Assembly (NCBI GenBank): GCA_045536965.1
Contig: JAZSON010000021.1
Coordinates: 1-64,000, forward strand
Length of the DNA stretch: 64,000 nucleotides
From: UBA5448 sp045536965
GTDB lineage: Bacteria; Bacillota; Clostridia; Oscillospirales; SIG627
Reading direction: 5' to 3'
Position numbers and translations under genes: made by a program. The notes under the pieces were generated by a model, which was not told the DNA's origin, made no database searches, and saw only the letters and a list, made by a program, of their open reading frames with translations. This document shows positions 58,650 to 64,000 of the stretch, in pieces (positions within the stretch are counted from its first letter, which is position 1; each line of letters opens with the position of its first letter).

Positions 58650-59783
58650 ATGAAGAAAATCATTGTCGCGGTTGACTCATACAAAGGCAGTATGTCAAGC
58701 ACAGAAGCGTGCAACACTGCAAAAGAAGTCATATTAGAATATTTTCCGAATTGTGAATGTATATGTGTCCCCGTAGCCGATGGCGGCGAAGGTACTTTAG
58801 AAGCTTATGAGACTGTTCTCGGAGGGCAACGTGTATCTCTTTCGGTGAACGGCCCGGACTTCCGCCCTGTTGATGCCGAATATCTTATTTTACCAAGCGG
58901 AACTGCTGTTATAGAAATGGCAATCGCTTCGGGTCTGCCTCTTGTAGAAAACCGGAAAAATGCCGGCATGATGACTTCATACGGAACAGGCGAACTGATA
59001 TTTGATGCACTGGAACGCGGTTGTAAGCATATTTTGCTCGGTTTGGGCGGTTCTGCTACCAACGACGGTGGTGTCGGTGTGTTATCGGCTTTGGGTGTGC
59101 GTTTTATGGATAAAGACGGCAAATCAATCCGTCCCTGCGGATTCGACCTGGAAAGGCTGGATAGAATCGATGCCTCCGATTTGGACAAACGTCTTGAATC
59201 CTGCAAAATTACAGTAGCTTGCGACGTTCAAAACCCACTTTGCGGAGAAAATGGCGCATCACATATCTTCGGCCCCCAAAAAGGCGCAACACCCGAGGAT
59301 GTTTTGCGATTAGACCGCAATCTTCGCAAGTTCGCGGATGCTATAAAAATCAACTGCGGCAAGGATATACTCACATTGGTCGGCGGCGGCGCCGCAGGCG
59401 GTATTGCCGCAGGTATTTCCGCCTACCTCAACACATCGCTCTGTTCGGGTATCCAGCTTCTGTTGGATACCATTGCATTTGATACATTGCTCGATGGCGC
59501 TGACCTCGTCATCACGGGCGAAGGCAAGATTGATGGACAAAGCGCGGGCGGTAAGGTTATATCCGGCATCAGCCGCTTCACAAAAAAACATAAAACCCCG
59601 TTAATCGCCGTAGTCGGTGACATCGGTGACGATTATAAAAGCATTTACGCCTGCGGCGTGGATGCGGTATTTAGCATCAACCATCTCGCACGTCCCTTTT
59701 CGGAAGTCCGCCATCGATCAAAAGCGGACTTTGCCGATACTTTGGCCAATATTTTACGTTTTTATAAAGCACTTAAAAAGTAA
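58650..59783 (+). CDS. Glycerate kinase (type 1)
   Basis: 377 residues. DSYKGSMSS at the start, VADGGEGTLEA, LGLGGSATNDGGVG, GGGAAGGIAAGI and TGEGKIDGQSAGGKVISG are glycerate 2-kinase signatures. Phosphorylates D-glycerate to 2-phosphoglycerate. Its stop overlaps the convergent beta-rich membrane-protein gene by 11 bases. Confidence 0.92.
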   Translation: MKKIIVAVDSYKGSMSSTEACNTAKEVILEYFPNCECICVPVADGGEGTLEAYETVLGGQRVSLSVNGPDFRPVDAEYLILPSGTAVIEMAIASGLPLVENRKNAGMMTSYGTGELIFDALERGCKHILLGLGGSATNDGGVGVLSALGVRFMDKDGKSIRPCGFDLERLDRIDASDLDKRLESCKITVACDVQNPLCGENGASHIFGPQKGATPEDVLRLDRNLRKFADAIKINCGKDILTLVGGGAAGGIAAGISAYLNTSLCSGIQLLLDTIAFDTLLDGADLVITGEGKIDGQSAGGKVISGISRFTKKHKTPLIAVVGDIGDDYKSIYACGVDAVFSINHLARPFSEVRHRSKADFADTLANILRFYKALKK

Positions 59784-60852
59784 GTCGATACACTGCTGAA
59801 AAATTATTACCTTTTTCATCACTGCCCGTTACCAAGATAACACAACGATGGAGAAATTGCACGGTATCTATTTGCAGTTTACTATGGGTATGCAAGGTTT
59901 CCCATTGGCCGTTTTGCAAATTCAAAAGGATTACACTATCACCGCTTTTGTAAGATAGATAGTTGTGTTCGGGTGAAACCGCCAAGACATCGGGATTTGT
60001 GTCAATGAACGCATGGGGCAACACTGTTTCTTCTTCGTCTGATAGCTTGATAAGAAATGTTTTGCTGTCTTTTTCTCTGAAGATATAAGAAACAGAAAAT
60101 ATTTCTTCATCTACATCCCGTGACGAGGCTTGGTATTCCCCGCTGGACGCATCACAAATGAAATAATTCTTTTCATCCCCCTGTTTTTCACGCGTCACCA
60201 TAGTGAAAGCAAAATAGCGGTCATTTAACCAACCGACAAAATTAACCGACAACGGGTTGTGCGCCGATAAATTTACGGTCAATACATCGTTTACAAAAGC
60301 GATCTCTTCTTTTTGTTTGTCTCGTTTTACAATACAAAATGAATTATTTTTAAATTCAACAAAATATGTTCCCCGTGTCGAAAGCGGCAAAAGCCCCGTT
60401 GCATATTCATCCGAAACGGCTGATATTCCCTCAAATAACGGTGTATAATTTTTGTTTTTAAATGAATAGATAAATTTTTTACCATTTTCATCTACATATA
60501 AGCATGTATTTGGGGTATTGGCTGTATTTAGGCCGCAATACGCATCATCGGTACAAAAGAGTGTTTCATTTACATACGCCCCCCTGGTTTCACGACCATC
60601 TGCCAATTTAACGGTTTGGATGGGATATTCCGCGGTATGCCCCGATTTTTCGTCATAAATACGAATGCATTGTCCATCTTCACGCAGCAATAATCCACCG
60701 AAAACACGATAAGTGCCTTCGAATACCTCCACCTCGTACACAGGATGGCTTTTGAAGATTTTAATAACCGTCCAAAGTCCGATGATCAAAACGAAGGTCA
60801 ATACAAACAGTCCGATCGGGATCATTATACCCTTAAAATTTCTTTTACTCAT
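59773..60852 (-). CDS. Membrane-anchored beta-rich protein of unknown function
   Basis: 359 residues from the ATG at 60852 (GGAGGAAG upstream). One N-terminal membrane helix (8-30) and a long beta-strand domain with repeating Tyr/Asp/Lys patterns suggesting a propeller-type fold. No enzymatic motif. Convergent with glycerate kinase and divergent from the PfkB gene. Likely extracellular sensor or cell-envelope protein. Confidence 0.65.
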   Translation of the reverse strand: MSKRNFKGIMIPIGLFVLTFVLIIGLWTVIKIFKSHPVYEVEVFEGTYRVFGGLLLREDGQCIRIYDEKSGHTAEYPIQTVKLADGRETRGAYVNETLFCTDDAYCGLNTANTPNTCLYVDENGKKFIYSFKNKNYTPLFEGISAVSDEYATGLLPLSTRGTYFVEFKNNSFCIVKRDKQKEEIAFVNDVLTVNLSAHNPLSVNFVGWLNDRYFAFTMVTREKQGDEKNYFICDASSGEYQASSRDVDEEIFSVSYIFREKDSKTFLIKLSDEEETVLPHAFIDTNPDVLAVSPEHNYLSYKSGDSVILLNLQNGQWETLHTHSKLQIDTVQFLHRCVILVTGSDEKGNNFSAVYRLTF

Positions 60853-60880
60853 ACTTCCTCCGTGGTATTTTCGATGTTTC

Positions 60881-60909
60881 ATTTTAACATATAATTATAG
60901 ATTGTGCAA
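60881..60909 (-). promoter_or_regulatory. Sigma-A promoter of the beta-rich membrane protein
   Basis: Minus strand: TTGCAC (60909-60904), 17 bp, TAAAAT (60886-60881). Confidence 0.6.
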
Positions 60910-60928
60910 TAAGAAAGGCGGTTTTGAT

Positions 60929-61861
60929 ATGGCAGAAAAACGTTTTATGGTTTTAGGAAACGCAGGTGTTTCCTTAACATGTACAAGCGAAGGCAATACA
61001 ATTTCGGGTCAGACACACATTGTGCGTCACCCTTATCAATTTGAACCAACCGGTTTGGGAGCCATGACTGCAATTGCCGCCGCCAAGCTTGGCGCAGATG
61101 CCGTGCTGGCCACTCGTTTGGGAAAAGACTTTTTTGGCCGCTATCTTTTGGATGTTTTTACACACAATCGCATCGATACGCGCGCCATAAAAATCGATGA
61201 TACCCATGAAACCTCACTGACCGTATCATTTAAACAAACCTCGGGTAAAGTCACGTCATTATATCACCCCGGTGCAAACAGCGGCATATCTTCTGCCGAT
61301 GCCGAAGACGCTTTTCTGTCCTACCCCGACGCGCTGTTGATTCACATGGATTGTAATGAACATACACTCAAATCTGCCGTCGACTTCGCAAACCAACATT
61401 CCATTCCGATTTTCTGTGAACCCTCCCCTGCTAAGGCGTCATTACAGTTGATACATTCCCCCGAAATACTCACCCCAAGCGAAGATCAGGTGCTTGCATT
61501 CACGGGAATTTATCCCGATTCTGTGGACAATATGTTGGCCGCCGCCGACCAATTATATCGCGCAACCAACGCAAAATATGTTGTCATCCGCTTACAGCGC
61601 CGCGGTTCCTTTATTTATGACGGTAAGTATCACGAAATCATTTCCAATTGCGATCTCCCCTGCTTGGATACACGCGGATACGAAAACGCATATTTAGCCG
61701 CAATATCCCTCTTTTATATTTCCACAAAAGATATAAAAAAATCGGTGCGTTTTGCAAACACCGTCGGTGCTATTGTTGAGAGTAAAAGCGGCGGATATGC
61801 CTCCCTCCCTGATTTAGCCACCGTCACGGATGTGATGCAAAAAAACAACATTTCCTTGTAA
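60929..61861 (+). CDS. PfkB-family carbohydrate kinase with altered GAGD motif
   Basis: 310 residues from the ATG at 60929 (AAAGGCGG upstream). Ribokinase fold with PTGLGAMTAIAAAKLGADAV (substrate side) and LGKDFFGRYL. The signature near residue 255 reads DTRGYENAYLAA in place of DTTGAGDAF: the catalytic Asp is Asn and the anion-hole glycines are changed. It may be an inactive or altered-specificity homologue. The longer upstream frame lacks a ribosome binding site. Substrate unknown. Confidence 0.8.
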   Translation: MAEKRFMVLGNAGVSLTCTSEGNTISGQTHIVRHPYQFEPTGLGAMTAIAAAKLGADAVLATRLGKDFFGRYLLDVFTHNRIDTRAIKIDDTHETSLTVSFKQTSGKVTSLYHPGANSGISSADAEDAFLSYPDALLIHMDCNEHTLKSAVDFANQHSIPIFCEPSPAKASLQLIHSPEILTPSEDQVLAFTGIYPDSVDNMLAAADQLYRATNAKYVVIRLQRRGSFIYDGKYHEIISNCDLPCLDTRGYENAYLAAISLFYISTKDIKKSVRFANTVGAIVESKSGGYASLPDLATVTDVMQKNNISL

Positions 61862-61944
61862 ATCAAGATAAACTTGACATTTCTTCACTCGCTTATCACA
61901 TAAATACTGTATGCTACTGTCAATAGAATTGAAAGGATGTTTAC

Positions 61945-62616
61945 ATGTACGAAATACTTGTTTGCGACGATGAAAGCGGAATCCGCTCCATTATAAAAAA
62001 ATATGCCGAATTCGAAGGATTTTCGGTGACTGAAGCCCAAGACGGCATGCAGGCAGTTGCCATCTGTCGCCAAAAGAATTTCGATCTGATCATCATGGAT
62101 ATCATGATGCCCGAATTGGATGGATTTTCTGCTTGCCGCGAGATCAGAAAAACAAGCAGTGTGCCAATCATTATGCTTTCGGCGCGTGGTGAAGAATATG
62201 ATAAAATCAACGGGTTTGAAGTCGGTATCGATGACTACGTTGTAAAACCCTTTTCTCCCAAAGAATTGATGCTCCGTGTACACGCGGTTATACGACGTGT
62301 TCATGGGGCGCAAAAGAAAAAAACCGACGCAGTTTCTTTTGAAGGTTTATCCATCGATTTTACAGCGCGACTTGTTTTTATCAATGGCAAACGAATTGAT
62401 ATGTCCCCCAAGGAATACGATCTTTTATTCTATATGGTAAGAAACCGCAACATCGCCCTCACTCGCGAAAAACTCATTTCGGATGTTTGGGGATATGATT
62501 TTTACGGCGATGATCGTACACTGGACACTCATATCAAATTATTGCGCAAAACACTGGGCGAATACAGTAAATTTATTGTTACACTTCGAGGGGTAGGTTA
62601 CCGTTTTGAAGCTTAA
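61945..62616 (+). CDS. Two-component response regulator, OmpR/PhoB type
   Basis: 223 residues. Receiver domain with Asp8, Asp9, phosphoacceptor Asp52 and Lys101; winged-helix DNA-binding domain 130-222 (KEYDLLFYMVRNRN, RTLDTHIKLLRKTL, TLRGVGYRFEA). AAAGGATG precedes the ATG. The cognate kinase overlaps its end. Confidence 0.94.
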   Translation: MYEILVCDDESGIRSIIKKYAEFEGFSVTEAQDGMQAVAICRQKNFDLIIMDIMMPELDGFSACREIRKTSSVPIIMLSARGEEYDKINGFEVGIDDYVVKPFSPKELMLRVHAVIRRVHGAQKKKTDAVSFEGLSIDFTARLVFINGKRIDMSPKEYDLLFYMVRNRNIALTREKLISDVWGYDFYGDDRTLDTHIKLLRKTLGEYSKFIVTLRGVGYRFEA

Positions 62617-64000
62617 ATGGTCTAAAAATTGGAGTATACGTTGGCGTTTCTTTTTCGCACTGGAAGGGTTTACGATTTTCGTCTTTATGCTTCTTTGGCT
62701 TTTTCAGGTTATTTTTCTTGAATCCATTTATACGCGCATCAAAATCGGTGAAATTGAGGATTGCGCAGAAAACCTTCCCACACAATCCTTGCAAGCCTTG
62801 CAAAGCCAACTGGTTGAATATACCTATGATAAACAGATTTGCGGTGTTATTTACTCTCCTCCTCTCTTAGATGAGATTTATGCATCGCATACCGATTCTT
62901 TGTGCTCCCTCACGCTCATTCGACACAGCCGTTTAACAGAAATCTATCAAAACACAAAAGAAAGTAAAGATTTTTATTTATTACGGTATATTTCCAATGA
63001 AAACAGTGATCCGGACACAAAGACAGAACAAGAGACAAATGAAAACCAGGGTGATAACAGACCGCGTAAAATGTTAGACCTTGACTGTATGATTGCTTCG
63101 AAGATCGTCTCTCTTGAAAACGGAGAATCTTATTTGGTGGTTCTTGATTCAGTTTTGACGCCTGTTTCTTCCACCATCGACACCATTATCAACGAATATC
63201 TGTTCATCTGCGTGATTCTCATCATCTTCTCTGCATTCCTTGCATTTTTAATGTCAATCCACATTACCGCCCCCATTCGAGATATTACACAAAAAGCTTG
63301 GAAACTTGCAGGGGGTCAGTATGCAGAAGATTTTACCCCAAAACACAGTTTTGGCGAATTGGATGAGTTGGCAGACACCTTAAATTTCCTTGCAAATGAA
63401 CTGAAAAGAACAGAAACTCTCCGCAGAGAACTGATTGCCAATGTCTCTCACGACTTGAAAACACCCTTGACACTTATTTCGGGATATAGCGAGGTTATGC
63501 GCGATCTACCGGGTGAAAACACCCCCGAAAATCTACAAATCATCATCGATGAAACCGATCGTTTGACTTTGCTTGTGAATGATTTGCTGGATATATCGAA
63601 ATTAGAAAGTGGCATTATATCGCTGCAAAAAACACGTTTTTCTATCACTGCCTTGGTCGATGAGATACTGGAACGATATGCAAAACTCAAGGAACAGGAT
63701 GGTTATAAAATCCACTTTGACAGAACGTGTGAAGTTTATGTATATGCCGACCGCCTGAAAATAAGCCAAGTTATTTACAACTTAGTTAACAACGCCATTA
63801 ATTATACGGGCGAAAGCAAAGAGGTTTGGATCCGTCAGTTGATTGTCGGCAATCAGGTGCGCATAGAGGTAGAAGATAACGGTAAGGGCATTACCAAAGA
63901 GGAAATCTCTTCCATTTGGGAAAGATATTACCGTTCGGATACCGATCATGCCCGCGCTCCTGTCGGTACAGGTTTGGGATTATCCATCACCAAAAAAATG
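62606..64000 (+). CDS. Sensor histidine kinase, partial (runs off the window)
   Basis: 465 codons from a TTG at 62606 that sits eight bases after GAGGGGTAGG and overlaps the regulator by 11 bases; no in-frame ATG fits better. Two membrane segments (about 14-38 and 195-217) enclose an extracellular sensor domain. HAMP, then HisKA with ANVSHDLKTPL (His near 282), N box YNLVNNAINY, G1 VEDNGKGI and G2 GTGLGLSITKK. The sensor domain has no recognisable ligand motif. Confidence 0.9.
   Translation, partial: MKLKWSKNWSIRWRFFFALEGFTIFVFMLLWLFQVIFLESIYTRIKIGEIEDCAENLPTQSLQALQSQLVEYTYDKQICGVIYSPPLLDEIYASHTDSLCSLTLIRHSRLTEIYQNTKESKDFYLLRYISNENSDPDTKTEQETNENQGDNRPRKMLDLDCMIASKIVSLENGESYLVVLDSVLTPVSSTIDTIINEYLFICVILIIFSAFLAFLMSIHITAPIRDITQKAWKLAGGQYAEDFTPKHSFGELDELADTLNFLANELKRTETLRRELIANVSHDLKTPLTLISGYSEVMRDLPGENTPENLQIIIDETDRLTLLVNDLLDISKLESGIISLQKTRFSITALVDEILERYAKLKEQDGYKIHFDRTCEVYVYADRLKISQVIYNLVNNAINYTGESKEVWIRQLIVGNQVRIEVEDNGKGITKEEISSIWERYYRSDTDHARAPVGTGLGLSITKKM

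Noticed and set aside
1..64000. CRISPR arrays
   Set aside because: No regular spaced direct repeats were seen; repeats found are restricted to the mobile element.

Overview
The window is chromosomal DNA from an anaerobic, endospore-forming member of the Clostridia (Firmicutes). Three things point there: the complete spoIIAA-spoIIAB-sigF operon with sigK and SPOCS/LysM spore-assembly genes; ferredoxin-linked 2-oxoacid oxidoreductase together with both an ATP-type and a PPi-type phosphofructokinase; and the Gram-positive gene order yicC-remA-gmk-rpoZ-priA-def-fmt-rsmB-rlmN-prpC-prkC-rsgA. An Oscillospirales-like gut lineage is my guess; no rRNA is present to test it.

Layout. 1-300: tRNA-Gln on the minus strand with a perfect sigma-A promoter. 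514-3215: a compact mobile element bounded by 18-bp inverted repeats. It carries an HUH rolling-circle Rep, a catalytic-domain-only tyrosine recombinase, a very GC-rich hairpin-dense stretch, two predicted minus-strand small RNAs and a truncated MobC-like start. This is the accessory and most novel part of the window. 3544-5148: a small Cys protein and the sigma-F operon. 5295-11510 (minus): valS, a lipoprotein, prmA, a P-loop protein, pgi. 11658-12521: a Cys-rich protein behind a sigma-K-type promoter. 12672-17178: an eight-gene operon (P-loop ATPase, ferredoxin, VorB-like alpha, beta and gamma subunits, ispD, ispF). 17334-24581: a 2415-residue cyclic beta-1,2-glucan synthase-like protein. 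24574-26154 (minus): a SipL-like gene behind a sigma-E-type promoter.

26306-38945 is one long block of 13 tightly packed housekeeping genes for matrix regulation, nucleotides, transcription, replication restart, N-formyl-methionine handling, rRNA modification and PASTA kinase/phosphatase signalling. 38969-42753: sigK with a likely partner, ppx, and a CapA-like lipid-anchored or membrane protein. 42875-49253: alaS, amidohydrolase, HIT, holA, RNase M5-like and TIM-barrel genes, closely spaced. 49334-52801: tandem phosphofructokinases divergent from class II aldolase. 52971-56782: pyridoxamine kinase with an ECF S component, a YqeG phosphatase, an endonuclease IV-like protein and an M24 peptidase. 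56883-57772: efp with an acidic Cys-tailed protein. 57849-64000: membrane proteins, glycerate kinase, a PfkB protein with an altered catalytic motif, and a two-component system whose kinase runs off the window.

The sporulation genes form a coherent set: sigma-F regulation, a predicted sigma-E target (SipL-like), sigma-K, and a predicted sigma-K target (Cys-rich). Most inter-operon gaps hold clear sigma-A promoters (17-bp spacing) and rho-independent terminators, several of them bidirectional. I saw no CRISPR array, rRNA, riboswitch or T-box.
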